DNA of 20,238 nucleotides from Chloroflexota bacterium (GCA_030666985.1 DAOUWT010000013.1:1-20238); one strand, 5' to 3'; counted from the first letter of the stretch, positions 7,320-15,939 are shown. The notes: a model not told the origin generated them from the sequence alone. A program made the numbers and translations.

Positions 7320-10300
7320 ATGACCCAATGTCCTAATTGTGGCTTCGAGAGCCATCCCGAAATGAAATTTTGTGGTACGTGTGGTACGCGCCTGATGCGG
7401 ACGTGTTCCAGTTGTGGCTTGGCGTCACCGCTGGATTATCGCTTTTGCGGTCACTGCGGCGTGTCGCTGGGGGAGGAATCCCCACAGGTGCAGCCCCCAC
7501 CTATCCTGTCTGGCTCCATCCCGCCCCTTGATGAACAGGCACCCACGGGCGAGACGCCTCCGGCTGAGATTCCCCCAGCCCAAGCGCCATCCCCCGCACC
7601 ATCCCCCCAACCAGCCACTGTTCCCCTGACAGGCGAGCGCCGCCTGGCCACCATCATCATCGCCGATGTGAAAGGTTCCACAGACCTTATGGGGCAGATT
7701 GGCACCGAAGCCTGGGTGGAGATCATGAACCGCGTCTTGCAAATATTGGCCGCGGAGGTTACCCGCTTTGGGGGGGAGGTGGACCAATTCAGGGGGGATG
7801 GTTTGATCGCTCTCTTCGGCGTGAAATCTGCCCACGAGGATGACCCGGAACGAGCGTTGTTGGCTGCCCTTGCCATGCAGCGGTCTATTAAGCTCTACGC
7901 CGCTGATTTGGCCGAGAACCAAGATATCGAATTGCTGCTTCGTGTGGGTGTCAACACGGGAGAGGTAATTGCCGCCAATATTGGCAACCGCAGCCAGCAT
8001 AGCGAAGATACCGCCATGGGGGGAGCCATTGCCCTCGCCGCCAGGATGGAAAGCGCAGCCGAGCCGGGCACGGTGCTGGTCAGCGAAAACACCTATCGTT
8101 TGGCAGAAACGCAATTCGAGTGGGAGCCGTTAGGAGAGATCAGCGTTAGAGGTATCAGCCAGCCTGTAGCAGTTTATCGCCCGTTGACGCCCAGGGCCGA
8201 GTCCGAGCAGATGCGGCGCCTGCAAACCTTTGACCTGTCAAAGCCCATGATTGGACGCGACACAGAGTTCAAAGAGCTTAAAGGCGGTATTGAAGATTTG
8301 CGCGATGGGCGTGGTGGTATTGTTTTGCTGTCGGGGGACAGGGGGATGGGTAAGTCTTTTTTGGCGGCCCAGGCGCGTCAAGATATGATCTGTCAGGAGG
8401 CGTTGTTGGCAGCGACACAAGAGACGCCATGTGTTACCTGGCTGCATGGTCGCTGCCGGTCGTATTATCAATCTTGGCCCTATTCGATGTGGCTTGATTT
8501 GATCCGGGGCTGGCTGGGGATGCGGCCAGAACAGCCAGATGAAGAGATAAGTGATCATCTCCAACGTCAAACTGAGGCATTGTGGGGGCGCCAGCCAGCT
8601 GATGTTGATCAGATATTGGTGGATTTTCCGGCGATAATTGAGGAGTCGTTTTCTCAGAATGTCGAATACTTGAACGCCGAGGAACCTCGGCAGCGCTTCT
8701 TCCAGGCGGTGAGGAGTTGGCTGCAAGCGTTGGCCAAGCGCGGCCCAGTAGTGTTGAATTTTGGAGATATGCAATGGGCGGATAAGTCTTCGTTGGATTT
8801 ACTAAAGTATTGCCTGCCTCTCTGCGACCGGGAATCAATCCTTTGGCTGCTCGTATTCCGCCCAGATCGGACCTCACCGGTGTGGGAGTTTAGTCATTTT
8901 GTCGAGACCGAATATCCCCATCGGTTGATTTCCCTAACGTTGCTGCCTCTGGACAAAGCCCATAGCGCAGAATTCATTGACCGGATGATAGGCCCGGAGG
9001 TATTGCCAGAAGAAACGCGCGACCTTATCCTTGATAAAGCTGAGGGCAATCCCTATTTCATTCGAGAACTCGTTCACTCGCTGATCTCCCAGGGGACGCT
9101 GGTGCGAGACGCCGAAACAGGAACTTGGCGCAGCACGCAAACTGTGGATACGCTCGATTTGCCAGATAGTTTGCAAAGCATGTTCTTGGCGCGAATTGAT
9201 AGACTAATGCCCGAAGAGCGGTATGTGCTTCAGTTGTCTGCTGTCATTGGACGAGTGTTCTGGTCGAATGTACTAGCGGAGTTAATTGCCGGTGGAGAGG
9301 AACAAATTCCACAATCATTTAAAGAGGATGCGTTACCAAGATACTTGACATCGTTGCAGCGAACACGGTTGATTGTCGAAGGGAGACGAACACCCGACCT
9401 AGGACGCGAATATATATTTCAATCTCCCTTGGTCCACGATGCTGTCTACGAGAGCCTGCTGACAACCCGAAGAAATAGGTATCATCTTCGGGTGGCGGAA
9501 TATTTGGAAAAGATCCTGGGTGAGGACGCTAGGGCGCGGTATTATGGGCTGATCGCGTATCATTACCGTCAGGCAGGTGAGCATGAGTGTGAATTGGCGT
9601 ACACATTTTTGGCTGCCGAGCAGGCTAAAAGAATCTATGCCAATGCGGAGGCGTTGGGGAATTACACCCACGCACTCGAATTGTTGGATGAGGTGATGTC
9701 TCAAGACCTTGACCAGGAGAAACGACAAACCATCTACGAGAAAAAGTTCCAGGCCCTCAACGGGCGGCGCGAATTGCTTTTCCGAACGGGTAAATTTGAG
9801 CAGGGACAAACTGAAGCCCAAGCTTTGTTGGCTCTTGCGCGTGAAATGGGAGAAGACCCCGTCTGGGTGGTTGACGCGCTGCTCAAGCAGCCGGGGGTGG
9901 CCGGGTGGGTAAATAGAAAAGAACTGCACCAGGGTATACCCTTGGCTGAAGAAGCCCTCTCGATTGCCCGAGAATTAGGTGACCGCCGCCGCGAGTTACA
10001 TTGCCTGGTTGCTATTGCCAACCAGCGTCTCTCGCTCAACGATCCAACCGGATGGGAATTATCGGAACATGCTCTCAATTTGGCCCGTGAGCTAGGAGAT
10101 CAACTTTACGAGGTTGGGATTCTGACCAAAATGGGACAGGTTTATTCTCTTAGCGAGCAGCCTGAACGAGGGATGCCTTATTTGGAAACGGCTCTTCCTC
10201 TTAGCCGGGAGTTGGGCGACAGGATTGCCGAGGCAAACTTGTTAAGGTTGATAGCTCTCCAATTTGAGCGTGATGGAGATTATGATCGTTTTTTGACTGC

Positions 10301-11075
10301 ATATCAGCAAGACCAATTGCGCATTAGCCGCGAAATCAACCATCGTCTCATAGAGGCTTCTGCTCTGATGCACTGCGGACAGATTCAAGGCACTTATCTG
10401 GGTGATTACGATGGTGGGCTAGCATGGTTAGATGAGAGCATGGAAATTTGGAGAGGTACTCAGCGGGAGATGTTTATTCTATTGCGAATGGCCCAGATAC
10501 AAATTGCACAGGAGCGTTACCAGGAGGCTTTGGATAGTCTTCAACGCGCAGACCGCATTATGGGGGAACATTCACGAGAACACGGCCAAGCTGGTTTGCA
10601 CCTGGTTTATGCGATTCTCCATAATGCCATAGGAGGAGAGAGCCATTGGCGGAAAGCGATTGGGCGTTCTAATATGGCTCGCCAACTTGCTCTTGATGTC
10701 CCGCTAACCACGCAATATGAAATGGCGGCTGCTTGCAAAATTGCATTTTCTCACTTGTCCTTGGCGAAAGTCGTTGAGAGCCAGGAAGAACGTCAAACGC
10801 ACCTGCGCCAAGCTTTGGAATCATCTCAAAGAGCGTTAGACATTTTCTACTCCTTTGGCTTTGTGCATATCATCGAATGTAGCAGCGAGGAAATCTTTTT
10901 CTGTTATAGTAAGGCCTTGGCAGCTAATGGGCGGCAGGATGAAGCTGCCGAATATCTGCGGCATGCTGACGACGAAATGATGCGCAAGTATAATTTGATA
11001 CCCGAAGATAGCCATTTCCGCCGCACGTATCTTGAGAATATTCCTCTGCACCGTGAAATTACTGCCGCCAAATAA
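7320..11075 (+). CDS. Double zinc ribbon / class III cyclase-like / AAA (STAND-type) ATPase / TPR regulator
   Basis: A 1251-residue signalling protein. Residues 1-50 form two zinc ribbons (Cys 4/7/18/21 and 29/32/43/46), then a Pro-rich linker (~52-103). Residues ~106-290 are a class III nucleotidyl cyclase-type domain with both metal aspartates (D116, D160) and R242, but Gln156, Thr231 and Ala238 sit where tmAC-type enzymes have Lys, Asp and Asn. A nucleoside triphosphatase follows, with Walker A GDRGMGKS (339-346) and a B-like segment NFGDMQWAD in which G482 replaces the usual first acidic residue. From ~745 the protein is helical and TPR-rich. No transmembrane segment or DNA-binding domain was recognised. 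The ATG lies directly after a palindromic repeat without a clear ribosome binding site. It may sense a ligand or partner through the TPRs. Confidence 0.85.
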   Translation: MTQCPNCGFESHPEMKFCGTCGTRLMRTCSSCGLASPLDYRFCGHCGVSLGEESPQVQPPPILSGSIPPLDEQAPTGETPPAEIPPAQAPSPAPSPQPATVPLTGERRLATIIIADVKGSTDLMGQIGTEAWVEIMNRVLQILAAEVTRFGGEVDQFRGDGLIALFGVKSAHEDDPERALLAALAMQRSIKLYAADLAENQDIELLLRVGVNTGEVIAANIGNRSQHSEDTAMGGAIALAARMESAAEPGTVLVSENTYRLAETQFEWEPLGEISVRGISQPVAVYRPLTPRAESEQMRRLQTFDLSKPMIGRDTEFKELKGGIEDLRDGRGGIVLLSGDRGMGKSFLAAQARQDMICQEALLAATQETPCVTWLHGRCRSYYQSWPYSMWLDLIRGWLGMRPEQPDEEISDHLQRQTEALWGRQPADVDQILVDFPAIIEESFSQNVEYLNAEEPRQRFFQAVRSWLQALAKRGPVVLNFGDMQWADKSSLDLLKYCLPLCDRESILWLLVFRPDRTSPVWEFSHFVETEYPHRLISLTLLPLDKAHSAEFIDRMIGPEVLPEETRDLILDKAEGNPYFIRELVHSLISQGTLVRDAETGTWRSTQTVDTLDLPDSLQSMFLARIDRLMPEERYVLQLSAVIGRVFWSNVLAELIAGGEEQIPQSFKEDALPRYLTSLQRTRLIVEGRRTPDLGREYIFQSPLVHDAVYESLLTTRRNRYHLRVAEYLEKILGEDARARYYGLIAYHYRQAGEHECELAYTFLAAEQAKRIYANAEALGNYTHALELLDEVMSQDLDQEKRQTIYEKKFQALNGRRELLFRTGKFEQGQTEAQALLALAREMGEDPVWVVDALLKQPGVAGWVNRKELHQGIPLAEEALSIARELGDRRRELHCLVAIANQRLSLNDPTGWELSEHALNLARELGDQLYEVGILTKMGQVYSLSEQPERGMPYLETALPLSRELGDRIAEANLLRLIALQFERDGDYDRFLTAYQQDQLRISREINHRLIEASALMHCGQIQGTYLGDYDGGLAWLDESMEIWRGTQREMFILLRMAQIQIAQERYQEALDSLQRADRIMGEHSREHGQAGLHLVYAILHNAIGGESHWRKAIGRSNMARQLALDVPLTTQYEMAAACKIAFSHLSLAKVVESQEERQTHLRQALESSQRALDIFYSFGFVHIIECSSEEIFFCYSKALAANGRQDEAAEYLRHADDEMMRKYNLIPEDSHFRRTYLENIPLHREITAAK

Positions 11076-11090
11076 GAATAAACCTATTGT

Positions 11091-11174
11091 GAAACGTAAA
11101 ACGTGAAGAGTGAAACGTAAATGCGTAATTCACCCTTCATGTCTCACTTTTTACTCTTTACTCTTCACGTTTCA
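11091..11174. repeat. ACGTTTCACTCTTC-type palindromic repeat, downstream copy
   Basis: TGAAACGT at the left end matches ACGTTTCA at the right end, and the arms between carry GAAGAGT / ACTCTTC in an imperfect long palindrome. The words GTGAAGAGT and ACTCTTCACGTTTCA are shared with 7230-7314. It sits between the regulator and the MFS gene and could act as terminator or processing site. Confidence 0.7.
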
Positions 11175-11197
11175 TTAGATACACGAGAATATAAAAT

Positions 11198-12538
11198 ATG
11201 CTATTGAGAAAAATAGGACTTGTGAACAGGTCGTTGCGCTGGTTGTTGGAGATTGATAAATCTGTGCCCCCGCGCAGCGATGAAGAATTATCTATTGAAG
11301 TGGAGCGCAACTATCGCTGGAATTACGCCGCCAATCTCTTGGACGGGGCTTTTTTTTGGTTTGGAAATAGTTTTGCCTCGGCCAGCACCATAATCCCTCT
11401 TTTCATCAGCAAATTGACACCTAGTCCATTTGCAATTGGGCTGGTAGCTATTATTGCTCAGAGCGGATGGGCCTTGCCGCAGCTTTTCACAGCTAATGCC
11501 GTGGAGCAATTGCCGCGCAAGAAAGCGATTGTGGTCAATGTTGGATTTTTTCTGGAGCGATTACCTACCTGGCTTTGGATTGTTGCCGCATTGATGGCTA
11601 AGCGATCTCCAAATTTGGCCTTGGTGCTTTTCTTGGTAAGTTTTGCTTGGTTTAATCTGGGCGCTGGCGTGGCTGCCACGGCTTGGCAAGACCTGATCGC
11701 CCGGTGTTTTCCCGTAGATAGACGTGGTCGTTTTTTCGGCACGACCTTATTTGTCGGTGCGGGGGTGGGAGCTTTGGGAGCCTCTCTGAGCGCCTGGCTT
11801 ATCAAGACTTATCCATTCCCAACAAATTTCGTGTACTTGTTTGCTATCGCAGCTATTGCCATAAACCTTAGTTGGGCTTTCTTGGCTCTCGTCCGCGAAC
11901 CTGTTCGCCAAGTAACAAGGCACAGGCAAAGCAATCGCCAGTTTTTTTCCACGCTGCCTGATATTCTCCGGCGTGACCAAAATTTCCGTCGCTTTTTGCT
12001 GGTTCGGATGTTGTTGTCTTTGGGAATGATGGGAGCAGGCTTTATCACCGTTGCTGCCTTGTATCGCTGGCAAATACCAGATAGCACCGTGGGCATTTAC
12101 ACGGTGGTTTTATTGGCAGGGCAAACAATGGGGAATTTGTTCTTTGGGTGGTTGTCTGATCGGGTTGGGCACAAATTATCTTTGGAGTTGGGCGCGCTGG
12201 GATCTTTTCTTGCCTTTACCCTGGCCTGGTTGGCTCCCGCCGAAGGATGGTTCTATATTGTATTCGCATTGTTAGGAATCGCGTCTGGAGCCATCATCGT
12301 TTCAGGAATTTTGATGATTATGGAGTTCTGCGAGCCGCAGCGCAGGCCGACCTACGCCGGGCTGGCGAACACGGGCATGGGACTTATAGGGGTGGCTGCG
12401 CCGATGCTGGGGGCGGGGATAGCAAGCATCAATTATAGTTGGCTCTTTGCCGTCAGCGCCGTTCTCAGCCTGATAGCATGGGGCGCTATGCGTTGGTGGG
12501 TACAAGACCCGCGCTGGGCGAATGATGAGGATGCGTAA
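11198..12538 (+). CDS. Major facilitator superfamily transporter
   Basis: A 446-residue protein with about 12 hydrophobic segments from residue ~55 onward, after a hydrophilic N-terminus of ~50 residues. Landmarks are NYRWNYAANLLDGAFFW at the start of the first helix, the charged loop PVDRRGRFFG between helices 4 and 5, and GWLSDRVGHK in the second half, a typical MFS loop motif. This N-terminal pattern occurs in many Chloroflexota MFS proteins that lack a known substrate. It is an inner-membrane carrier; in this context a sugar or a degradation product is a reasonable guess but unproven. The ribosome binding site is weak (GAGA upstream of the ATG). Confidence 0.85.
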   Translation: MLLRKIGLVNRSLRWLLEIDKSVPPRSDEELSIEVERNYRWNYAANLLDGAFFWFGNSFASASTIIPLFISKLTPSPFAIGLVAIIAQSGWALPQLFTANAVEQLPRKKAIVVNVGFFLERLPTWLWIVAALMAKRSPNLALVLFLVSFAWFNLGAGVAATAWQDLIARCFPVDRRGRFFGTTLFVGAGVGALGASLSAWLIKTYPFPTNFVYLFAIAAIAINLSWAFLALVREPVRQVTRHRQSNRQFFSTLPDILRRDQNFRRFLLVRMLLSLGMMGAGFITVAALYRWQIPDSTVGIYTVVLLAGQTMGNLFFGWLSDRVGHKLSLELGALGSFLAFTLAWLAPAEGWFYIVFALLGIASGAIIVSGILMIMEFCEPQRRPTYAGLANTGMGLIGVAAPMLGAGIASINYSWLFAVSAVLSLIAWGAMRWWVQDPRWANDEDA

Positions 12539-12603
12539 ATTGATGGTTTGTAGCCACTGAAAACTTTTGCTCAAGTATTTATAACGTAAAGGAGATGCCA
12601 CAG

Positions 12604-13410
12604 ATGTCGAAAAATACGCTGCAGATCGGATTGATCCAAATAGATTGTATTCCCGCTGATAAAGACCGAAACCTGGCCAACGCTAAAAAGTGGTTACGGT
12701 CATTGCCAGGTGAAGTTGACATCGCCTGCTTGCCCGAGTTTTTCAACACCGGGTATCACCTTGACGTGATAGGCGATGATTTCTATCGTCTGGCAGAACC
12801 GATCCCAGGGCCAACCACAATAGCCTTGGGCGAAATCGCGAGAGATGAGGACATGGTAATCATGGCCAATATCCCAGAAGTGGATCTCAGGCAAACAGGC
12901 GTCCTCTACGACACGACGTTCATCCTAGATAAAAAAGGGGAACTTGTTGGGCATTATCGAAAATCCCATCTTTATCCGACTGAACACTGCTACTTCAAGG
13001 CTGGGGATGAGCTGCCAGTATTCGATTTAGGTTTTGTGCGGATTGGGACTGCGACGTGCTTTGACCATGCTTTCCCAGGAATTTTTAGCACATTGGCCGT
13101 GAATGGTGCCCAGATAGTTTTCATTCCCTCAGCGGTTCCGATGCACTACGAGTATCTGCTCAATCTGCGCACACAAGCTCGCGCCCAGGACAATCAGATA
13201 TGGGTTGCGGCGGTAAACCGGGTAGGTACCGAGAGAGAAGTGACCTACTGCGGCCTGAGCAAAGTTGTCAATCCGCGTGGCGAAGTGGTGGCCGAGGCTT
13301 CGCCCGACAAAGAGGAATTTTTGGTCGCAGAGATTGATTTATCAGACATTCTGCGTGAGCGTCAGCAAGAGCCTGTACTACGCGCTCGCCGTCCGGGCTT
13401 GTATCAGTAG
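12604..13410 (+). CDS. Carbon-nitrogen hydrolase (nitrilase superfamily amidase)
   Basis: With the start at 12604 the product has 268 residues and the nitrilase-fold triad: E45 in CLPEF, K120 in HYRKSH and C152 in TATCFDHAFPG. Such enzymes hydrolyse amides or N-carbamoyl compounds; the substrate is not evident. The usual FPE after the nucleophile elbow is FPG here. The ATG at 12595 directly abuts AAAGGAG (12588-12594) and so cannot use it, whereas ATG 12604 is 9 bases away; that decides the start. It lies between two MFS transporters and is followed after 9 bases by the second, so the pair is probably cotranscribed. It could act on the substrate or product carried by that transporter. Confidence 0.88.
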   Translation: MSKNTLQIGLIQIDCIPADKDRNLANAKKWLRSLPGEVDIACLPEFFNTGYHLDVIGDDFYRLAEPIPGPTTIALGEIARDEDMVIMANIPEVDLRQTGVLYDTTFILDKKGELVGHYRKSHLYPTEHCYFKAGDELPVFDLGFVRIGTATCFDHAFPGIFSTLAVNGAQIVFIPSAVPMHYEYLLNLRTQARAQDNQIWVAAVNRVGTEREVTYCGLSKVVNPRGEVVAEASPDKEEFLVAEIDLSDILRERQQEPVLRARRPGLYQ

Positions 13411-13419
13411 TAGACAAAA

Positions 13420-14604
13420 ATGAATAAATCCTCTACCAAACAAATCAAAGTCGCGCTGGCATTTATTACATTTATCGTCTTGAGTTTCCCTGGCGGATTA
13501 ATAGGCGTGGCTTGGCCGACCATGCGCGCCGCATTTCAGGTCTCGCTGGACGCGCTGGGCACTCTCTTGTTGGCCGGGACAAGCGGTTTTATATTAATGA
13601 GTTTCATCAGCGGGCAATTGATTCGCGAGATTGGTTTGAGCCGATTTCTTTTCTTTGGCAATCTCTTACGCGCCGCAAGTTTGATGCTTTATGTTTTCAT
13701 TCCCAGTTGGTGGGCGTTGATTTTAGCCGAGTTCTTGTCTGGTATGGGAGCCGGGATGATAGATGTGGGAATCAACGCCTACTTTGCCGAGAACCACAGT
13801 CCCCGGTTGATGAATTGGCTCCATGCCAGCTTTGGCGTAGGCATGACAATTGCGCCCTTGGTGATGACGGCTATGCTCAGCGCGGAATATTCGTGGAGAT
13901 GGGGTTATGCGGTTGCGCTGGTTTTTCAGCTTTGTGTGGTCATTGGCTATCTCGCACTCCGGGTAGATTGGCAGCCCAATCAGGGAGAGATAGCTCCTCA
14001 AACTCATGATGACGCCAATACCAAAGGACGAGGGCTTCATACTCTCAAGCTTCCTGTGGTCTGGTTGGGAATGGCGCTTTTCTTTGCCACTTCAGGGACT
14101 GAGGCCATCGTGGGGAATTGGTCTTTTAGCTTGCTGCATGAGGCTCGCGGTGTGCCATTAGAAACCGCTGGCGTGTGGGTGAGCATCTATTGGGGGAGCT
14201 TTACTGTGGGACGTATCCTATTTGGTTTATTCATTAACCGCTTAAATCTCCAACAGGTATTGCGCGTTTGTATGGCAGGCGCTGGCGTGGGTGGGTTATT
14301 AATTTGGTTGAATGTGGCGCATGTTCTCAGCTTCTTGGGTTTGGCGCTCATTGGCTTTGCCTTGGCGCCCGTTTTCCCTTTATTGGTCTTTAAGATACCC
14401 GACTATGTAGGAAAGTCTCATGTGGAAAATGCTATGGGGTATAATTTTGGCGCTGCTTCTTTTGGGATAGCGATCCTGCCAGGCTTAACAGGAATATTGG
14501 CGGATAAGATTAGTTTGGAAGTCCTTGGCCCGGCCGTCATCGTGACTGCTAGCGTGATGATCTTGACCAACGAAATGATTACCCGGCGGAAGCAATTGGA
14601 GTGA
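13420..14604 (+). CDS. Major facilitator superfamily transporter (FucP/YbjJ-like type)
   Basis: The 394-residue protein has about 12 membrane segments, with short loops and almost no N-terminal tail. NWLHASFGVGMTIAP resembles the conserved LHxxFGxGxxxxP helix of sugar-type MFS proteins (FucP, YbjJ and relatives), and GMGAGMIDVGINAYFAE precedes it. This suggests uptake of a sugar or sugar-like compound by cation symport, though the substrate cannot be named. It starts 9 bases after the amidase stop and has no visible ribosome binding site of its own, which fits translation coupled to that gene. A lipoprotein gene follows after 42 bases. Confidence 0.85.
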   Translation: MNKSSTKQIKVALAFITFIVLSFPGGLIGVAWPTMRAAFQVSLDALGTLLLAGTSGFILMSFISGQLIREIGLSRFLFFGNLLRAASLMLYVFIPSWWALILAEFLSGMGAGMIDVGINAYFAENHSPRLMNWLHASFGVGMTIAPLVMTAMLSAEYSWRWGYAVALVFQLCVVIGYLALRVDWQPNQGEIAPQTHDDANTKGRGLHTLKLPVVWLGMALFFATSGTEAIVGNWSFSLLHEARGVPLETAGVWVSIYWGSFTVGRILFGLFINRLNLQQVLRVCMAGAGVGGLLIWLNVAHVLSFLGLALIGFALAPVFPLLVFKIPDYVGKSHVENAMGYNFGAASFGIAILPGLTGILADKISLEVLGPAVIVTASVMILTNEMITRRKQLE

Positions 14605-14610
14605 TAGAAT
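14602..14610 (+). promoter_or_regulatory. Possible extended -10 promoter for the lipoprotein gene
   Basis: TGATAGAAT matches an extended -10 and overlaps the stop codon of the MFS gene. No -35 is visible. A start near 14617 would leave a leader of about 30 bases. Confidence 0.2.
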
Positions 14611-14646
14611 GGTATTAGTAAACGATTGAGAAGAAGGAGCAAATCC

Positions 14647-15681
14647 ATGAAAGGCAAACCCCGTTTTTACACAATTGCTTTATTGACCATAATTCTCGCC
14701 GCCTGCGCCTCCCCCGCGCCGATCGCTGCGCCCACGTCCACTGCGACTGCGACCGCGGCGCCTATCCCCACCGCGACCCAAACCTCAACGCCCACCGCGA
14801 CCGCTACCGCGACCGCTACCGCGATCCCCGCCACACCGGAATATGAGAGTGAACTGCGCTACAATCCCGAAACCCGCGCCTTGACCAATCTCCAGGGCAC
14901 GCCGGTTTTTATCTTGTTGGAAGATGGAAGCTGGGAGAGTTTGGTGGAGGCGAAGGAGGTTGAGCCAGTGTTTTCTATGGAGTTGGTGGGTAGGGTGGAG
15001 TATGAAGGTGGAGTATTAGAAATCCCTTTAGGAATTGGTTTGATGCAGGACTTGGCAGAGAGGGAAGTTGAGCCGATTACGGGGTTTTCGGTAAACCCTG
15101 AAAGACCAGATGCGGCGGATAGGTTGGCTTGGTACTTTTTGAGACAGTGTTATCATAATCATACGCAAAATTTTGAGGCGGATGCTGGAATGTCTTTTGA
15201 GGAGTATTTGAAAGAGGTGGCGGAGGGAAGGGGTTTGGTTAGGGTGGTGGTGGCTGACCCAGAAGTTTCTAGTTGGGATAGCCCAGCAAGGCCATCTTTG
15301 GAGATTGTGGAGTTGTCCCCGTTGGGTGGCTTGACGGTTCATAAGGTGGATGAGATTTTTGGATTGGGGATATATGGTTTTTATGTGACAGAAAAAGATG
15401 GGAGTTTGGTGATAGTGGGACGAGAAGGGAGTTCCGAGGGTTATGCATCTCAACCTGATGTTGTGGCACGGCAGGTTGGTTTTAGTTCAACTTATTTAGC
15501 ATTTATTTCAGATGTCTTAGGTGGAGATGTGGATAAGGTGATTAGGTCTGGTTATACAGGAGCCAGTTCTTATATTGATTTGGACTCTATTTTTATGGAG
15601 GAATGGAGGGAATTTTTTAAAGACTATGTTAATTTTACTGATATTTCTCAATCTAAGCCACACTTTGAAATTGAACAGTAG
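14647..15681 (+). CDS. Lipoprotein of unknown function
   Basis: The 344-residue protein has a clean lipoprotein signal peptide with lipobox LAAC and lipidated C20, followed by a Thr/Ala/Pro-rich linker of about 45 residues and a folded part of about 275 residues. I do not recognise the folded part; it holds a WYFLRQCYHNHTQNFEAD segment and many acidic residues. ATG 14647 is chosen because AAGAAGGAG sits just upstream; a TTG at 14626 in frame lacks one. The linker DNA is a GC-rich GCGACCGCTACC-like repeat, while the rest uses many TTG, GTG and GGG codons and becomes AT-richer near the end. It is probably exposed at the cell surface. Its place between transporters and glycosidases hints at solute or polymer binding, not shown. 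Confidence 0.8.
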   Translation: MKGKPRFYTIALLTIILAACASPAPIAAPTSTATATAAPIPTATQTSTPTATATATATAIPATPEYESELRYNPETRALTNLQGTPVFILLEDGSWESLVEAKEVEPVFSMELVGRVEYEGGVLEIPLGIGLMQDLAEREVEPITGFSVNPERPDAADRLAWYFLRQCYHNHTQNFEADAGMSFEEYLKEVAEGRGLVRVVVADPEVSSWDSPARPSLEIVELSPLGGLTVHKVDEIFGLGIYGFYVTEKDGSLVIVGREGSSEGYASQPDVVARQVGFSSTYLAFISDVLGGDVDKVIRSGYTGASSYIDLDSIFMEEWREFFKDYVNFTDISQSKPHFEIEQ

Positions 15682-15706
15682 GTGGGGTGTGTGTTAGCAT
15701 AGATAT

Positions 15707-15802
15707 ATGCGTTGGAGGTATGTTTTTTGGGTGTTGGGAATAGTGGTATTGGGGGAAGTTTTGTTGTTGTCATGGCAGTTGGGGGGAAGCTATGGGTGGT
15801 GA
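15707..15802 (+). CDS. Possible 31-residue single-span membrane peptide
   Basis: ATG 15707 opens a frame of 31 codons starting MRWRYVFWVLGIVVLGEVLL and ending QLGGSYGW. Positive charges precede one long hydrophobic helix, as in small membrane proteins or the first helix of a larger one. No ribosome binding site is visible, and its 3' part overlaps the stunted lipoprotein frame. It could be the remnant of a broken gene or chance. Confidence 0.2.
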   Translation: MRWRYVFWVLGIVVLGEVLLLSWQLGGSYGW

Positions 15803-15939
15803 TTGCCGCCATCTTACTCACTGCCTGCGCATCTCCTCTCCCTGTGGGCACTCCTGCGAGTGTGCTTCGCGAAGAGGGCCAGGGTGAGGGCACCCCCACC
15901 CCCACCCCCATCCCCGCCCCCGTTAGCGCGGGTCATTGA
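15772..15939 (+). pseudogene. Stunted lipoprotein reading frame (signal peptide plus linker only)
   Basis: From ATG 15772 the frame gives 55 residues: KLWVVIAAILLTACASP, a convincing lipoprotein signal with C19, then a short Thr/Pro linker (TPTPTPIPAPV) and a stop. No folded body follows. The start resembles that of the larger lipoprotein just upstream (LAACASPAP). The linker includes a palindromic dispersed repeat (15835-15891). A truncated lipoprotein gene, or a signal peptide left after loss of its body, is the simplest reading; a real tiny lipoprotein is possible. The 15682-16019 gap holds only this, the overlapping 31-codon frame and the GH13 promoter. Confidence 0.4.
15835..15891. repeat. 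CCTCTCCCTGTGGG...GAGGGCCAGGGTGAGGG palindromic repeat with internal hairpins
   Basis: The outer arms CCTCTCCC (from 15835) and GAGGGCCAGGGTGAGGG (to about 15890) match a dispersed repeat type that I remember from many bacterial genomes. Between them lie CACTC/GAGTG (15849-15862, 4-base loop) and the perfect palindrome TTCGCGAA (15866-15873). It lies inside the stunted lipoprotein frame, in phase. Confidence 0.5.

Noticed and set aside
7425..8114. Open frame of 229 codons on the minus strand within the cyclase region
   Set aside because: No family-like motif, lies entirely antisense to a strongly supported domain, and is explained by the GC-rich codon pattern of the real gene.
8238..8877. Two long minus-strand open frames opposite the ATPase domain
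   Set aside because: Composition is odd (many Pro, His, Gln), no start signal, and the plus-strand protein is clearly real.
7320..11075. Anti-phage STAND (Avs-like) defence protein
   Set aside because: ATPase plus TPR layout is similar, but the N-terminus is zinc ribbons and a cyclase-type domain, no effector nuclease or protease is seen, and the neighbours are sugar genes.
13512..14009. 165-codon plus-strand open frame inside the second MFS gene
   Set aside because: Out-of-frame shadow of a membrane protein with 12 helices; no ribosome binding site or motif.
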